A stretch of DNA of 59,479 bases from an uncultured Chlorobiaceae bacterium (GCA_903915955.1 CAIWUU010000121.1:1-59479), one strand, 5' to 3'. Shown: positions 1 to 9,564, counted from the first letter of the stretch. The notes: generated by a model not told the origin, from the letters alone. Made by a program: numbers and translations.

Positions 1-39
1 GAGCTTCCCAGTGGCGTTGATGTTGAAATTAAGTCTTAA
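1..39 (+). CDS. rpsJ: 30S ribosomal protein S10, C-terminal end (partial)
   Basis: The first 39 bases read in frame as ELPSGVDVEIKS followed by TAA. This matches the conserved C-terminus of ribosomal protein S10 (…LPSGVDVEIK). The rest of the gene lies upstream of the window. It sits 23 bp before rplC, the usual S10 operon order. S10 is part of the 30S head and, as NusE, of antitermination complexes. Confidence 0.9.
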   Translation, partial: ELPSGVDVEIKS

Positions 40-62
40 AGAATTAGAAAAGGTAATCTTAT

Positions 63-692
63 ATGGGTGCGATTCTTGGGAAAAAAATCGGCATGACCCG
101 TTTATTCAATGAGAAACGCGAGGCTGTATCCTGCACGATTATTGAGGCAGGTTCGTGCTTTGTAACACAGGTTAAACGTGTAAATAAAGAGGGTTACGAT
201 GCTTATCAGGTTGGTATCGGTGAAAGAAAAGAGAGCAAGCTGACCAAGCCGTTGCAGGGACACTATAAAAAAGCAGGTGTTACTCCGGGCTATAAACTTG
301 TCGAGTTTGATTTCGCAGAGATGGGCCAGATTTTGGAGCTTGGAAGCCCTGTAAGTGTTGAATCATTCAAAGAGGGTGAGACGGTTAACGTTCTTGGAGT
401 TTCAAAAGGAAAAGGTTTCGCTGGTGTTATGAAGCGCCATAACTTCTCCGGTTCTCAGAGAACACATGGTCAGTCAGACAGACAGAGAGCTCCTGGATCA
501 GTAGGTGGTTCGTCAGATCCCTCAAGGGTTTTTAAGGGTACCAGAATGGCTGGACGAATGGGATCAGATAATGTTACGGTCAGGAATCTTGAGATCTTTA
601 AAATTATGCCGGAATTGAATCTTATTGTGATAAAAGGTTCTGTTCCAGGCCCAAGGAATTCCTATGTCAAGATTGTTTCTACAAAAAAGTAA
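63..692 (+). CDS. rplC: 50S ribosomal protein L3
   Basis: This 209-residue protein is full length for L3, an early 23S rRNA assembly protein whose central loop reaches the peptidyl-transferase centre. The N-terminus [10 protein letters not shown] and the loop segments [15 protein letters not shown] (about 116-130) and [12 protein letters not shown] (about 156-167) are L3 signatures. At the place where E. coli L3 has GQNQTPG, with the glutamine methylated by PrmB, this protein has GGSSDPS, so that glutamine is absent. It is the second gene of the merged S10 operon, just after rpsJ. The start is the ATG at 63. Confidence 0.97.
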   Translation: MGAILGKKIGMTRLFNEKREAVSCTIIEAGSCFVTQVKRVNKEGYDAYQVGIGERKESKLTKPLQGHYKKAGVTPGYKLVEFDFAEMGQILELGSPVSVESFKEGETVNVLGVSKGKGFAGVMKRHNFSGSQRTHGQSDRQRAPGSVGGSSDPSRVFKGTRMAGRMGSDNVTVRNLEIFKIMPELNLIVIKGSVPGPRNSYVKIVSTKK

Positions 693-711
693 ATGCTGAA
701 TGCACGAAGCT

Positions 712-1338
712 ATGGAACTTAAAGTCTTAAATACTGCCGGTACTGAAACCGGTGAAGTGGTAACGCTCCGTGACGATATATTCGGTGCTGAAATATCAGA
801 ACATGCGATGTATCTCGACGTCAAGTCGATTCTCGCAAATAGAAGGCAGGGTACTCACAAGACGAAAACACGTGGTGAAGTTCGTGGTGGAGGTAGAAAG
901 CCTTTGCGTCAGAAAGGTACTGGTAATGCGCGCCAGGGTTCAAGCCGTTCACCTTTACATATCGGTGGTGGTACAATATTTGGCCCAGTACCGCATTCGT
1001 ACGATCAGAAAGTGAACAAGAAAGTAAAGCTTCTTGCACGCCGTTCAGCATTAAGTTCGAAGGCGCAGGCTGGTCAAATTCTTGTGGTTGAGGACTTCCA
1101 GCTTGAACAGATCAAGACGAAACCTTTTGCAGATATACTGAAAAACCTTGGTCTTTCTCAGAAAAAGACTCTGATGTTGACCCCAGAGTATAATATGGTT
1201 ATTACAAGGTCTGGAAGAAATATTGAGGTGCTTACTATCATGAGTGCAGAAATGGCATCTACTTATGATATTCTTCACAGCCAGACGGTTCTTGTTCAGA
1301 AGACCGCGTTGAAAAAAATAGAAGAAACGTTAGGGTAA
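712..1338 (+). CDS. rplD: 50S ribosomal protein L4
   Basis: L4 binds 23S rRNA domain I, and its extended loop lines the exit tunnel. The loop is visible as [22 protein letters not shown], written here only in part: [16 protein letters not shown] at about residues 62-77. I chose the ATG at 712 (MELKVLNT), because L4 proteins begin this way (E. coli MELVL). An in-frame ATG at 700 would add MHEA. It follows rplC within 20 bp. In enterobacteria L4 autoregulates the S10 operon; whether that happens here cannot be told, because the leader is outside the window. Confidence 0.96.
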   Translation: MELKVLNTAGTETGEVVTLRDDIFGAEISEHAMYLDVKSILANRRQGTHKTKTRGEVRGGGRKPLRQKGTGNARQGSSRSPLHIGGGTIFGPVPHSYDQKVNKKVKLLARRSALSSKAQAGQILVVEDFQLEQIKTKPFADILKNLGLSQKKTLMLTPEYNMVITRSGRNIEVLTIMSAEMASTYDILHSQTVLVQKTALKKIEETLG

Positions 1339-1369
1339 CTTTCAGTTTTCAGAAAAAGGAGTTAATGAG

Positions 1370-1681
1370 ATGATAAACCCGTTGTTGCGCCCATTGTTGA
1401 CAGAGAAAAGTACAGGGCTGACAGAAAAAAAAGGACAGTATGTATTTGTCGTAAAAACAGATGCAGACAAGATTGATATAAAGAAAGCAGTAGAAAAGAA
1501 ATTTGGAGTTGAAGTAAAATCAGTTCGTACGGTTAACTGTCTTGGTAAATCAAGAGCTCAGAATACAAAAAGAGGTAGAATTTTTGGAAAGAAGAGCGAT
1601 TGGAAAAAAGCAATAATTACTCTTGAAAAGGGTCAGTCTATAGACTACTATTCAGGTACAGCCCAGAAGAGCGAAGGATAG
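1370..1681 (+). CDS. rplW: 50S ribosomal protein L23
   Basis: This 103-residue protein has the L23 core: [21 protein letters not shown] at the N-terminus, then [20 protein letters not shown]23 sits at the exit of the peptide tunnel and forms the docking site for trigger factor and SRP. A purine-rich AAAAAGGAG lies about 6 nt before the ATG, one of the better ribosome-binding sites in this operon. It lies between rplD and rplB in canonical order. Confidence 0.96.
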   Translation: MINPLLRPLLTEKSTGLTEKKGQYVFVVKTDADKIDIKKAVEKKFGVEVKSVRTVNCLGKSRAQNTKRGRIFGKKSDWKKAIITLEKGQSIDYYSGTAQKSEG

Positions 1682-1712
1682 AAATCATAAAAAGGATAGA
1701 TCATACATTCAA

Positions 1713-2552
1713 ATGGCTTTAAGGAAATTAGCGCCGGTTACGCCAGGGTCCAGGTTCATGTCATACCCTGCATTCGATGAAATCACAAAGAGTAAGCCTG
1801 AAAAAAGCTTGCTTGTACCACTCAGTAAATCGGGTGGAAGGAATAGTGCAGGCCGTAAGACCTCGAGGCATAGAGGCGGCGGGCATAAAAGACATTACAG
1901 GATTATTGATTTCAAGCGCAACAAAGATGGCGTTCCAGCAATAGTTGCTGCTATTGAATACGATCCTAATCGTTCATCAAGAATTGCATTATTGCATTAC
2001 AATGATGGAGAAAAACGTTATATTCTCGCCCCGAAAGGTTTAAATGTAGGTGATAAGGTGGAAAGTGGTGAAAAGGTCGAAATCAAGACCGGCAACACTA
2101 TGCCATTAAAAAATATTCCTCTCGGTACTGATATTCATAATATCGAAATGAAGGCTGGCAAAGGTGGACAGATTGTAAGGTCAGCTGGCGGATTTGCAGT
2201 ACTTGCAGCCCGAGAAGGGGATTATGTAACATTAAAGCTCCCTTCAGGCGAAATTCGCAAGCTCAGGGTTGAGTGCCGGGCAACAATCGGAGTTGTTGGT
2301 AATACAGATCATGAAAATGTTGTTCTTGGTAAAGCTGGTAGATCACGCTGGCTTGGTATACGTCCACAGACAAGAGGTATGGCTATGAACCCTGTCGATC
2401 ACCCTATGGGTGGTGGCGAAGGTAAGTCGAAATCAGGTGGTGGAAGAAAGCATCCAATGTCCCCATGGGGTCAGCTTGCCAAGGGTCTAAAGACCAGGAA
2501 TAAGAAGAAAGCTTCACAGAAATTAATTGTACGGGGTAGAAACGCCAAATAA
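1713..2552 (+). CDS. rplB: 50S ribosomal protein L2
   Basis: L2 (279 aa, usual length about 275) helps subunit association and shapes the peptidyl-transferase centre. The glycine- and arginine-rich N-terminal segment ([21 protein letters not shown], about 41-61) and the C-terminal [12 protein letters not shown] motif are intact. The universally conserved histidine is His230. It belongs to the S10 operon, between rplW and rpsS. The start is the ATG at 1713, which gives [15 protein letters not shown], typical of L2. Confidence 0.97.
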   Translation: MALRKLAPVTPGSRFMSYPAFDEITKSKPEKSLLVPLSKSGGRNSAGRKTSRHRGGGHKRHYRIIDFKRNKDGVPAIVAAIEYDPNRSSRIALLHYNDGEKRYILAPKGLNVGDKVESGEKVEIKTGNTMPLKNIPLGTDIHNIEMKAGKGGQIVRSAGGFAVLAAREGDYVTLKLPSGEIRKLRVECRATIGVVGNTDHENVVLGKAGRSRWLGIRPQTRGMAMNPVDHPMGGGEGKSKSGGGRKHPMSPWGQLAKGLKTRNKKKASQKLIVRGRNAK

Positions 2553-2585
2553 CTATAGCGGTTAACAACAACAAGCAGAGAAATT

Positions 2586-2885
2586 ATGCCAAGATCACTT
2601 AAAAAGGGACCGTTCATTGATATAAAACTGGAGAAGCGGATCCTTGATATGAATAGCAAGGGAGAAAAAAAGGTTATAAAGACCTGGTCCAGAAGTTCAA
2701 TGATTTCGCCTGATTTTGTCGGTCACACTGTCGCGGTGCACAATGGAAAAAGTCATGTGCCGGTCTATGTTGGTGATAATATGGTAGGTCACAAGCTTGG
2801 GGAGTTTGCCCCGACAAGATCGTTTCGCGGCCATGCTGGTGGTGGAAAGGCTGAAAAAGGCGGATCGGCACCAAGAAAAAAATAA
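2586..2885 (+). CDS. rpsS: 30S ribosomal protein S19
   Basis: This 99-residue protein starts [12 protein letters not shown] and contains the S19 signature [32 protein letters not shown] at about 51-82 (given as a span; the key parts are VPVYV and GEFAPTR). S19 is in the 30S head, contacts S13 and sits close to the decoding side. It lies between rplB and rplV as usual. The C-terminus is lysine- and glycine-rich. Confidence 0.96.
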   Translation: MPRSLKKGPFIDIKLEKRILDMNSKGEKKVIKTWSRSSMISPDFVGHTVAVHNGKSHVPVYVGDNMVGHKLGEFAPTRSFRGHAGGGKAEKGGSAPRKK

Positions 2886-2914
2886 ATTGAATAACGCGAA
2901 AGGTTAACGATATC

Positions 2915-3274
2915 ATGGAAGCTATAGCAATTTTACGGAATACACCGACATCACCAAGGAAAATGCGTCTTGTTGCAGGGCTTGTTCGAGGAAAAAAGGT
3001 TGATCTGGCCAAGGCCATTCTGCTTAACTCAACAAAAGCTGCTTCTCGAAATGTTATGATGACGCTTAAGTCAGCCGTTTCTAATTACTCGCAGAGGAAT
3101 CCTGACGAAAGGGTGAGTGATCAGGAGCTCTTCATTAAGGCAGTTTTTGTTGATGAGGGCATAACATTGAAAAGAACACTTCCTGCTCCAATGGGTCGAG
3201 CATTCAGGATTCGGAAGAGATCGAATCATCTTACAATTGTCATTGATAAGGTAAAAAATCCAGTAACTAAATAA
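2915..3274 (+). CDS. rplV: 50S ribosomal protein L22
   Basis: L22 (119 aa) lines the nascent-chain tunnel. The sequence has the family start [22 protein letters not shown] and the C-terminal hairpin region [19 protein letters not shown] (about 88-106), where macrolide-resistance changes map in other bacteria; nothing unusual is seen here. It is an S10 operon member between rpsS and rpsC. The start is the ATG at 2915. Confidence 0.96.
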   Translation: MEAIAILRNTPTSPRKMRLVAGLVRGKKVDLAKAILLNSTKAASRNVMMTLKSAVSNYSQRNPDERVSDQELFIKAVFVDEGITLKRTLPAPMGRAFRIRKRSNHLTIVIDKVKNPVTK

Positions 3275-3289
3275 AACAAGGAGAGAGCA

Positions 3290-4048
3290 TTGGGTCAGAA
3301 AGTTAATCCTACTGGATTTAGGCTTGGAATTATCAGGGATTGGGCTTCCCGATGGTATGATGATAGTCCGGTTATTTCGGAGAAAATCAAGCAAGACCAT
3401 GTTATTCGTACATATGTTCTTGCAAGGCTTAAGAAGGAGCGTGCCGGTATAGCTCGTATTATTATTGAAAGAACGACAAAGCACGTTAAGATAAATATTT
3501 ATGCAGCTCGCCCCGGTGCTGTAGTAGGAAGAAAAGGTGAAGAGATTAATAACCTTTCCCAGGAGCTCAGTCGTATTACTGGTAAAGAGGTTAAAATTGA
3601 TGTTGTCGAAGTTGTCAAGCCTGAGATAGAGGCGCAGCTTATCGGTGATAATATTGCTTACCAGCTCGAAAATCGTGTTTCCTTCAGAAGAGCGATGAAG
3701 CAGGCTATCCAGCAGGCAATGCGTTCCGGAGCAGAGGGTGTAAGGGTTAAGTGCGGAGGTCGTCTTGGAGGGGCAGAGATTGCACGCTCCGAGCAGTATA
3801 AAGAGGGCAAAATACCTCTTCATACTATCCGTGCAAATGTTGATTATGCAAGCGTTACGGCTCATACTATTGCCGGTACCATTGGTATCAAGGTGTGGGT
3901 TTATAAAGGTGAGGTACTTGTACAGCGTATCGACGCTATAGAGGAGGAGGAGATGAAGAAAATGAAGGACAGAAGAAGTGATGCCGGTGCAAGAGGTCGC
4001 GACAGTCGTGATCCACGTTCCAAGCGTCGCAATCGTACAAAGCGATAA
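3290..4048 (+). CDS. rpsC: 30S ribosomal protein S3
   Basis: S3 (252 aa) forms part of the mRNA entry channel. It starts at TTG ([13 protein letters not shown] follows), supported by a good AAGGAGAG 8 nt upstream. A KH type 2 domain is visible with its GxxG loop GRKG at about residues 80-83, followed by the C-terminal domain ([20 protein letters not shown]). The last 30 residues are a highly basic tail rich in Arg, Asp and Lys, longer than in E. coli S3 (233 aa). Canonical position between rplV and rplP. Confidence 0.97.
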   Translation: MGQKVNPTGFRLGIIRDWASRWYDDSPVISEKIKQDHVIRTYVLARLKKERAGIARIIIERTTKHVKINIYAARPGAVVGRKGEEINNLSQELSRITGKEVKIDVVEVVKPEIEAQLIGDNIAYQLENRVSFRRAMKQAIQQAMRSGAEGVRVKCGGRLGGAEIARSEQYKEGKIPLHTIRANVDYASVTAHTIAGTIGIKVWVYKGEVLVQRIDAIEEEEMKKMKDRRSDAGARGRDSRDPRSKRRNRTKR

Positions 4049-4091
4049 TAATTAAGTACCATACAATCAGTAAAAGAATGGAGTTGCCTGT

Positions 4092-4511
4092 ATGTTAATG
4101 CCGAAGAGAGTTAAATATAGAAAGACACAAAGAGGCCGGATGAAAGGCAATTCAGGTCGTGGTACGACAGTATCTTTTGGTTCATTTGGTTTGAAAGCTA
4201 TTGAGCCAGCATGGATCACTAGTCGTCAGATTGAGGCCGCCCGTGTTGCCATGACCAGATTCATGAAGAGAGATGGAAAGATCTGGATCAGGATTTTCCC
4301 GGATAAACCGGTAACACAAAAACCAGCCGAAACGCGAATGGGTTCCGGTAAAGGTTCGCCGGAGTTTTGGGTTGCGGTTGTAAAACCAGGAAGAATCATG
4401 TTCGAAGCTGGTGGTGTTCCTAAAGATGTTGCTACCGAAGCATTCAGGTTGGCTGCGAAAAAGCTGCCTATCAAGACCAGATTCATTGTTCGTCCTGATT
4501 ACGAAGATTAA
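4092..4511 (+). CDS. rplP: 50S ribosomal protein L16
   Basis: L16 (139 aa) binds near the A site and organises tRNA accommodation. I kept the ATG at 4092, because [16 protein letters not shown] aligns directly with the start of E. coli L16 (MLQPKRTKFRK); the ATG at 4098 is a possible alternative. The [19 protein letters not shown] motif (about 83-101) is the L16 signature. It lies between rpsC and rpmC as expected. Confidence 0.96.
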   Translation: MLMPKRVKYRKTQRGRMKGNSGRGTTVSFGSFGLKAIEPAWITSRQIEAARVAMTRFMKRDGKIWIRIFPDKPVTQKPAETRMGSGKGSPEFWVAVVKPGRIMFEAGGVPKDVATEAFRLAAKKLPIKTRFIVRPDYED

Positions 4512-4544
4512 CGCGCAACTAATTCGACAAGAGGGTTACTCATT

Positions 4545-4757
4545 ATGAAAAAGTATGAAATTGCGGCATTGAGCAAGCAAGAGTTGATTGATCGACTCAA
4601 GGGGCTTGAAGATAGACTTGCCGATATTAATTTTTTTAAGGTTATTGAACAGCCGCAGAATCCTATGATTTTCCGGAATTCAAGACGCGACATTGCACGT
4701 ATGAAAAACCGACTTCACCAGCTTTCATTGGCTGAAAAGCAAGCTGTTTTACTGTAG
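4545..4757 (+). CDS. rpmC: 50S ribosomal protein L29
   Basis: This short helical protein (70 aa) has the L29 pattern: MKKYEIAALSKQELIDRL, a central lysine- and asparagine-rich turn, then NSRRDIARMKNRLHQ near residues 45-60. L29 sits beside L23 at the tunnel exit. It follows rplP by 33 bp, with a GAGGGTTA purine stretch before the ATG. Confidence 0.94.
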   Translation: MKKYEIAALSKQELIDRLKGLEDRLADINFFKVIEQPQNPMIFRNSRRDIARMKNRLHQLSLAEKQAVLL

Positions 4758-4784
4758 TGTCAAGCGATAAAATTGGTTATTTAC

Positions 4785-5084
4785 ATGGAAGAAAATAAAA
4801 AGGGCAGTGTAACTATGGATCAGAGTGCTCCGGTAAGAGGAAGAAAAAAGAGCTGGTCAGGCAAGGTTGTCAGCGACAAGATGGATAAAGCCTGTATTGT
4901 TGCTGTTGAGCGCAGTGTTCAGCACCCGGTTTATAAGAAATATTTTAAGAAAACAACAAGACTTATGGCTCATGATGAAAAGAATGAGGCCGGAGTCGGT
5001 GATTTGGTTAAAGTTGTTGAGTGTCGTCCCTTGAGCAAAAGTAAGAGTTGCCGTTTGGTTGAAATTCTTGAGAAAGCCAAGTAA
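4785..5084 (+). CDS. rpsQ: 30S ribosomal protein S17
   Basis: S17 is a primary 16S rRNA binder with an OB fold. The core [21 protein letters not shown] and [19 protein letters not shown] is clear. The frame is open from a TTG at 4773, but the ATG at 4785 (MEENKKGS) is the better start. Even so, the protein has about 15 extra N-terminal residues before the conserved core compared with E. coli S17 (84 aa); a further ATG at 4815 (MDQSAPVRG) would shorten it. Lies between rpmC and rplN. Confidence 0.93.
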   Translation: MEENKKGSVTMDQSAPVRGRKKSWSGKVVSDKMDKACIVAVERSVQHPVYKKYFKKTTRLMAHDEKNEAGVGDLVKVVECRPLSKSKSCRLVEILEKAK

Positions 5085-5122
5085 GAAAAGGTTTTTATAC
5101 ATTTTTTAAAGATTGAAACAGG

Positions 5123-5491
5123 ATGATCCAGAAAGAAACAAATCTGGTTGTTGCCGATAACAGTGGAGCTAAAAAAGTTCGCTGTATTCATGTTTTTGGC
5201 GGAACCGGGAGGCGTTATGCCTCATTGGGTGATCAGATTATAGTATCGGTTAAAGCAGCAGTCCCAGGTGGTATTGTTAAAAAGAAGGATGTTTGTAGAG
5301 CTGTCGTTGTTCGTTGTGTCAAAGAGTCACGGAGAAAAGATGGTTCCTACATCCGTTTTGACGAGAATGCTGTTGTTCTTCTTAATGCTCAGGGCGAGCC
5401 AAGGGGCACTCGTATTTTCGGGCCAGTTGCAAGAGAGCTTCGTGACAGGAAGTTTATGAAGATCGTTTCGTTGGCGCCAGAAGTATTGTAA
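5123..5491 (+). CDS. rplN: 50S ribosomal protein L14
   Basis: L14 (122 aa, typical length) starts [17 protein letters not shown] and contains [37 protein letters not shown] (about residues 51-87), the family signature. It lies at the subunit interface next to L19. A tRNA-Gly gene begins 10 bp after its stop, so the mRNA must be cut around the tRNA if they are co-transcribed. Confidence 0.96.
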   Translation: MIQKETNLVVADNSGAKKVRCIHVFGGTGRRYASLGDQIIVSVKAAVPGGIVKKKDVCRAVVVRCVKESRRKDGSYIRFDENAVVLLNAQGEPRGTRIFGPVARELRDRKFMKIVSLAPEVL

Positions 5492-5501
5492 GGCGTATCA
5501 G

Positions 5502-5574
5502 GCGGGAGTAACTCAGTTGGTAGAGTCACAGCCTTCCAAGCTGTTGGTCGCGAGTTCGAGTCTCGTCTCCCGCT
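5502..5574 (+). tRNA. tRNA-Gly (anticodon TCC)
   Basis: A complete cloverleaf can be folded by eye. The acceptor stem is GCGGGAG/CTCCCGC. The D arm is ACTC…GAGT around AGTTGGTA. The anticodon stem is ACAGC/GCTGT with loop CTTCCAA, placing anticodon TCC at 5535-5537. The T arm is GCGAG-TTCGAGT-CTCGT (one G-T pair), and the discriminator base is T at 5574. The next bases are CCG, so a 3' CCA is not encoded. The gene lies between rplN and rplX on the coding strand of the ribosomal operon, with no terminator seen on either side, so it is probably released from the long mRNA by RNase P and 3' processing. Confidence 0.95.
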
Positions 5575-5609
5575 CCGGGTTTTATGAAATACTATCATAT
5601 TAGTGAAAA

Positions 5610-5852
5610 ATGAAAACAGGGATTAAAAAGGTTAAGCTGCACGTCAAGAAGAATGACTCTGTCGTCGTTATAAGTGGCAACGATAAAGGAAAAGAGGGGA
5701 AGATTTTGAAAGTATTTCCAATCAAGGGTCGTGTTATTGTTGAAGGCGTTAACATCAGGAAGCGCCATACCCGCCCAGCACAAGGCCAGACGCAGGGCTC
5801 AATCATTGAGCGTGAATTCCCTATTCATTCTTCAAATGTGAAGAAAAGTTGA
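5610..5852 (+). CDS. rplX: 50S ribosomal protein L24 (short form)
   Basis: This 80-residue protein has the KOW motif of L24 ([20 protein letters not shown], about 13-32) and the [23 protein letters not shown] segment (about 55-77). It stops soon after SNV, where many L24 proteins continue for another 20-25 residues, so it is a short but not visibly broken form. L24 initiates 50S assembly. It lies just after the tRNA-Gly gene and before rplE. Confidence 0.93.
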   Translation: MKTGIKKVKLHVKKNDSVVVISGNDKGKEGKILKVFPIKGRVIVEGVNIRKRHTRPAQGQTQGSIIEREFPIHSSNVKKS

Positions 5853-5868
5853 GCGTATATACTAAATT

Positions 5869-5892
5869 TCAGGATGACCAAGACCATCCTGA
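5869..5892 (+). other. Small hairpin between rplX and rplE
   Basis: TCAGGATG and CATCCTGA form an 8-bp perfect stem with an 8-nt loop in the 61-bp gap between rplX and rplE. There is no T-run after it, so it does not look like a terminator. It could be an mRNA processing or stability element, or chance. Confidence 0.3.
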
Positions 5893-5913
5893 TCAATTGA
5901 CTAAAGCAACAAG

Positions 5914-6501
5914 ATGGAGAAGAGTAAAGAGATGACACAGGCAAATCCTTCAGTGGCCAGACTTGAGACATTCTATAAAGAGAAGGTGACACCTGCTCTT
6001 ATTGAGCGCTTTCAGTACAAGAATGTTATGAAAGTTCCAAGACTTCAAAAGATATCGATTAATATTGGTGTCGGCGCCGCTGCAGCAGAGCCGAAGCTCC
6101 TTGAAATTGCACTGCAGGAGCTAGCCCAGATTACGGGCCAGAAGCCGCAGATCCGTAAATCAAAAAAAGCAATATCTAACTTCAAGCTTCGCGAGGGTCA
6201 GCCCATTGGTTGTCGTGTAACACTTCGTCGCAAGGCCATGTATGAGTTTTTTGACCGTTTTGTCAGTCTTGCCGTTCCCAGGATACGTGATTTTCGCGGT
6301 CTCAGCGACACTAGTTTCGATGGTCGTGGAAACTATACTGCCGGAGTTAGAGAGCAGATTATTTTCCCGGAAATCGATATCGATAAAGTGCCGAGAATAT
6401 CTGGAATGGATATCAGTTTTGTAACCTCAGCATCTACAGATGAAGAGGCCTACGTGCTGCTTTCAGAACTTGGAATGCCATTCAAAAAGAAGAACAACTA
6501 A
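5914..6501 (+). CDS. rplE: 50S ribosomal protein L5
   Basis: L5 (195 aa; E. coli 179) binds 5S rRNA in the central protuberance. The conserved [21 protein letters not shown] (about 44-64), [23 protein letters not shown] and [13 protein letters not shown] are present. The extra length is at the N-terminus ([18 protein letters not shown]), before the usual start of homology; an internal ATG at 5932 (MTQANPSV) is an alternative start. spc-operon order is kept. Confidence 0.96.
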   Translation: MEKSKEMTQANPSVARLETFYKEKVTPALIERFQYKNVMKVPRLQKISINIGVGAAAAEPKLLEIALQELAQITGQKPQIRKSKKAISNFKLREGQPIGCRVTLRRKAMYEFFDRFVSLAVPRIRDFRGLSDTSFDGRGNYTAGVREQIIFPEIDIDKVPRISGMDISFVTSASTDEEAYVLLSELGMPFKKKNN

Positions 6502-6517
6502 ATAATTCAGAAAACAG

Positions 6518-6787
6518 ATGGCCAAGAAAAGCGTTATAGCAAGGAACGAGAAAAGAATAAAGCTTGTAGCGAAATATGCAGTTCTCCGTGCAGAGCTCGT
6601 TAAAGCTGGCGACTATGAAGCACTCCGTAAGCTCCCAAGAGATAGTGCGGCAACGAGGGTTCGTAATCGCTGTGTGCTTACCGGAAGAGGTCGGAGTGTA
6701 TATGCAAAATACGGGTTGTGCAGGCAGATGTTTCGCAAGTTTGCGCTTGAAGGAAAGCTTCCTGGTGTTAAAAAAGCAAGCTGGTAG
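6518..6787 (+). CDS. rpsN: 30S ribosomal protein S14 (zinc-free form)
   Basis: S14 (89 aa) sits in the 30S head. The sequence [13 protein letters not shown]…[41 protein letters not shown] is the longer 'C-minus' type: it lacks the CxxC…CxxC zinc site of the 61-residue form. Placement between rplE and rpsH is standard. Confidence 0.95.
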   Translation: MAKKSVIARNEKRIKLVAKYAVLRAELVKAGDYEALRKLPRDSAATRVRNRCVLTGRGRSVYAKYGLCRQMFRKFALEGKLPGVKKASW

Positions 6788-6850
6788 GATCGCTTGTTCT
6801 CAAGTCAAAGAAAGGTATTTGTTCATTTTCGAAAGTAACCAACGTTCGCT

Positions 6851-7246
6851 ATGCCTGTAACGGATTCTATTGCAGATTATATCACCCGTATCAGAAATGC
6901 GGGAAGAGCAAAAAATAAGACAACCGATATCCCGTATTCCAAGCTCCGGGAAAATCTTTCCCAGTTGCTCGTGGAGAAAGGGTACATTAAAAATTTTACG
7001 GTCATAACCACAGAAAAATTTCCATTTCTCAGGATTGATCTCAAGTATACTGCACAAGGTGATCCTGCTATCAAGGAGATTACAAGAGTCAGTAAACCTG
7101 GTCGCCGTGTTTATGATGGAAAGGATATAAAAAAATATCTTGGTGGTCTCGGGTTGTACATCCTCTCTTCATCGAAAGGGGTTATAACTGATAAAGAGGC
7201 AAGGGCACAGGGAGTCGGTGGTGAAATCCTGTTCCGTATCTATTAA
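6851..7246 (+). CDS. rpsH: 30S ribosomal protein S8
   Basis: S8 (131 aa) starts [20 protein letters not shown], the family pattern, and ends with [34 protein letters not shown], where the ISSSKG-type loop binds 16S helix 21. In enterobacteria S8 represses the spc operon by binding the rplE mRNA; no equivalent was traced here. Lies between rpsN and rplF. Confidence 0.96.
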   Translation: MPVTDSIADYITRIRNAGRAKNKTTDIPYSKLRENLSQLLVEKGYIKNFTVITTEKFPFLRIDLKYTAQGDPAIKEITRVSKPGRRVYDGKDIKKYLGGLGLYILSSSKGVITDKEARAQGVGGEILFRIY

Positions 7247-7274
7247 TTCATAAGCAAGAGAGCATTAGAATACC

Positions 7275-7814
7275 ATGTCAAGAATAGGAAAAATGCCCAT
7301 ATCCCTGAGCAATCAGGCAAAGATAGAGATAAACGATTCGAACGTCAGGGTATCTGGTCCAAAAGGCACCCTCGAACAGAGGCTTACGGATCAAGTAACG
7401 ATTTCAGAAGAGGGCGGAGTTGTTACTGTTTTGCGGATCGACGACAGCAAAAAGGCGAAAGCACAACATGGACTTTACCGTATGCTTGTCAACAATATGG
7501 TTGAAGGTGTTACGAAAGGTTTTACAAGAAAGCTTGAAATTGCTGGTGTAGGATATCGTGCAGAGCTGAAAAATGACCTTCTTGCCCTCACCTTGGGTTA
7601 TTCTCATATGATTTATTTCAAGGCTCCTGATCAGGTGAAGATTGAAGTTCCCGATCAGGTCACCATTCTTATCAGTGGCATTGACAAAGCTCTTGTTGGT
7701 CAGGTTGCTGCAAAGATTCGATCATTCAGAAAACCCGAGCCTTATCGTGGCAAAGGTATCAAGTATGAAGGTGAGGTTGTCCGTCGTAAGGAAGGTAAGG
7801 CAGCAGGCAAGTAA
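7275..7814 (+). CDS. rplF: 50S ribosomal protein L6
   Basis: L6 (179 aa, typical) starts MSRIGKMPISL and ends with the signature PEPYRGKGIKYEGEVVRRKEGK (about 154-175). Two tandem alpha/beta repeats are expected; the first spans about 1-80 and the second about 85-175. It contacts the sarcin-ricin region of 23S rRNA. spc-operon order is conserved (rpsH-rplF-rplR). Confidence 0.96.
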   Translation: MSRIGKMPISLSNQAKIEINDSNVRVSGPKGTLEQRLTDQVTISEEGGVVTVLRIDDSKKAKAQHGLYRMLVNNMVEGVTKGFTRKLEIAGVGYRAELKNDLLALTLGYSHMIYFKAPDQVKIEVPDQVTILISGIDKALVGQVAAKIRSFRKPEPYRGKGIKYEGEVVRRKEGKAAGK

Positions 7815-7871
7815 AGAGTAATTGATGCTCTCAAGTAGTCAGGTAATAACATTATTCAACGGTTCAAGAGA

Positions 7872-8231
7872 ATGAGTCAAATCGATAAAGCCTCCAGGAG
7901 GCAGAAAATTAAGGATAGAAGCAGGGCAAGCGTCCGTGGTACAGAGGCAAAGTTACGCCTCTGTGTCTACAGGAGTCTATCCCAGATTTATGCCCAACTG
8001 ATTGACGATGCAAGCGGTCGAACAGTGTTAGCTGTTTCAACAATGTCAAAAGACAATAAGGGTCTTCAGGGATCGAAATCAGAACGTTGCCGTATTATTG
8101 GAAGTCAGCTCGGGCAGAAGGCACTTGCTGCAGGAATCACAAATGTTGTTTTCGACAGGAATGGATTTCGTTATCATGGCAGAGTCAAGGCATTGGCTGA
8201 TGGTGCGAGAGAAGCAGGACTGATCTTTTAA
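7872..8231 (+). CDS. rplR: 50S ribosomal protein L18
   Basis: L18 (119 aa) binds 5S rRNA. The signature [34 protein letters not shown] is followed by the C-terminal [26 protein letters not shown] (about 94-119). The N-terminus is basic. A 57-bp gap with no obvious signal separates it from rplF. Confidence 0.95.
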   Translation: MSQIDKASRRQKIKDRSRASVRGTEAKLRLCVYRSLSQIYAQLIDDASGRTVLAVSTMSKDNKGLQGSKSERCRIIGSQLGQKALAAGITNVVFDRNGFRYHGRVKALADGAREAGLIF

Positions 8232-8253
8232 AAACGTTTCAAAGAGAATGTAA

Positions 8254-8772
8254 ATGGCTAAAACATCGGCTAAAAATATCAGGCCCGGAGAATTAAATCT
8301 GAAAGAAAAGCTTGTTCATATCAACAGGACTGCAAAGGTTGTTAAGGGCGGTAAACGCTTTGGATTCAATGCTATCGTTGTTGTTGGAGATAAGGAGGGT
8401 CATGTAGGGTATGGGCTTGGTAAGGCAAATGAAGTGCAGGATGCAATTGCAAAAGGTATTGAGGATGGCAAGAAAAATGTGATCAAGGTATCAATTGTCA
8501 AGGGAACAATACCTCATCAGATTGTAGTAAAGTATGGTTCAGCAAAGGTCATGATGAAGCCGGCCACACCCGGCACCGGTCTTATTGCTGGAGGAGCTGT
8601 TAGAGCTGTTCTCGAAATGGCAGGTATTCACGATATTCTGACGAAATCTCTCGGATCATCCAATCCGCATAATGTTGTAAAGGCTGCAATCAAGGGTCTT
8701 CAGAGCATGTCAGATGCCTATGATGTAGGGGAGAGACGGTCAAAGAGCCTGCAAGAGGTTTTTGAAAGCTAA
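8254..8772 (+). CDS. rpsE: 30S ribosomal protein S5
   Basis: S5 (172 aa) has the S5 N-terminal double-stranded RNA-binding domain ([31 protein letters not shown]…[10 protein letters not shown], about 16-62) and the C-terminal domain with [22 protein letters not shown] (about 108-129). It works in decoding fidelity at the mRNA entry site. It lies between rplR and rpmD as usual. Confidence 0.96.
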   Translation: MAKTSAKNIRPGELNLKEKLVHINRTAKVVKGGKRFGFNAIVVVGDKEGHVGYGLGKANEVQDAIAKGIEDGKKNVIKVSIVKGTIPHQIVVKYGSAKVMMKPATPGTGLIAGGAVRAVLEMAGIHDILTKSLGSSNPHNVVKAAIKGLQSMSDAYDVGERRSKSLQEVFES

Positions 8773-8789
8773 AAGAGATAAATACGAAC

Positions 8790-8975
8790 ATGAGTGAGAA
8801 AACATTAAAAATTACCCAAGTGCGTAGTGTCATTGGTGGCACAAAAAAGCAGAAAGCCACCATTCAGGCTCTTGGACTTGGCAGACCGCATTATAGCGTT
8901 GACAGGCAGGATAATCCCTGTACCAGAGGTCAGATCAGGGTTGTACAGCACCTGGTAAAGGTTGAAGAAGTTTAG
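8790..8975 (+). CDS. rpmD: 50S ribosomal protein L30
   Basis: This 61-residue protein, [37 protein letters not shown] and so on, matches the L30 pattern of a short beta strand, the [17 protein letters not shown] motif (about 16-32) and a C-terminal HLVKVEEV strand. It is 35 bp upstream of the rplO ATG. Confidence 0.94.
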   Translation: MSEKTLKITQVRSVIGGTKKQKATIQALGLGRPHYSVDRQDNPCTRGQIRVVQHLVKVEEV

Positions 8976-9009
8976 GATTTTTACTAATAGCAAGTCGGGA
9001 ATTGAAATC

Positions 9010-9564
9010 ATGGATTTAAGTTCACTTCGTCCAGCAAAAGGCGCAGTCAAGAATAAGAAGCGTGTCGGTCGTGGTCAAGGTTCTGGTAACGGAACGACCG
9101 CTGGCAAAGGAAATAATGGTCAGCAGTCACGAAGCGGCTACAAAAGACCTTTAATTGAAGGTGGTCAGGTTCCAGTTTATCGGAGGTTGCCAAAATTTGG
9201 TTTTACTCCGATCGATAAAAAACCGGTAAATACCGTCAATCTTTCTCAGATTGAAAAATGGGTGCAGGATGGAGTGCTTGAGAACGAGATTACTGTTCTT
9301 GATCTTAAAGCCCTTCTTCATGCCAGTAATGCCGATTATTTTAAGGTTCTTGGTAATGGTGAGCTGACTTGTGCAGTGAAGATTACTGCTCATGCATTTA
9401 GTAAAAGTGCTGAAGAGAAAATTACAGCAGCGGGAGGGCAAGCTATCAAGGCGTTCCGTACACTTGAAGAGGCATGCAAGGTCACTGATCTCCCTTATGA
9501 AGAGGCACTTTTGAAGCCAAAAGCAAAATTGGTCAAGAGGACCAAAAAATCAACCAAGGCCTGA
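9010..9564 (+). CDS. rplO: 50S ribosomal protein L15
   Basis: L15 (184 aa) has the glycine-rich N-terminus typical of the family: MDLSSLRPAKGAVKNKKRVGRG then GSGNGTTAGKGNNGQQSRSGYKR (about 28-50), which threads into 23S rRNA. The frame is open from 8962, overlapping rpmD, but the ATG at 9010 is the right start by homology. The protein is longer than E. coli L15 (144 aa) because of a lysine-rich C-terminal extension. secY follows 18 bp later. Confidence 0.95.
   Translation: MDLSSLRPAKGAVKNKKRVGRGQGSGNGTTAGKGNNGQQSRSGYKRPLIEGGQVPVYRRLPKFGFTPIDKKPVNTVNLSQIEKWVQDGVLENEITVLDLKALLHASNADYFKVLGNGELTCAVKITAHAFSKSAEEKITAAGGQAIKAFRTLEEACKVTDLPYEEALLKPKAKLVKRTKKSTKA

Noticed and set aside
3071-3865. A 264-codon minus-strand open frame.
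   Set aside because: It is antisense to rplV and rpsC, which are certain genes, and the translation is compositionally odd with no recognisable motif.
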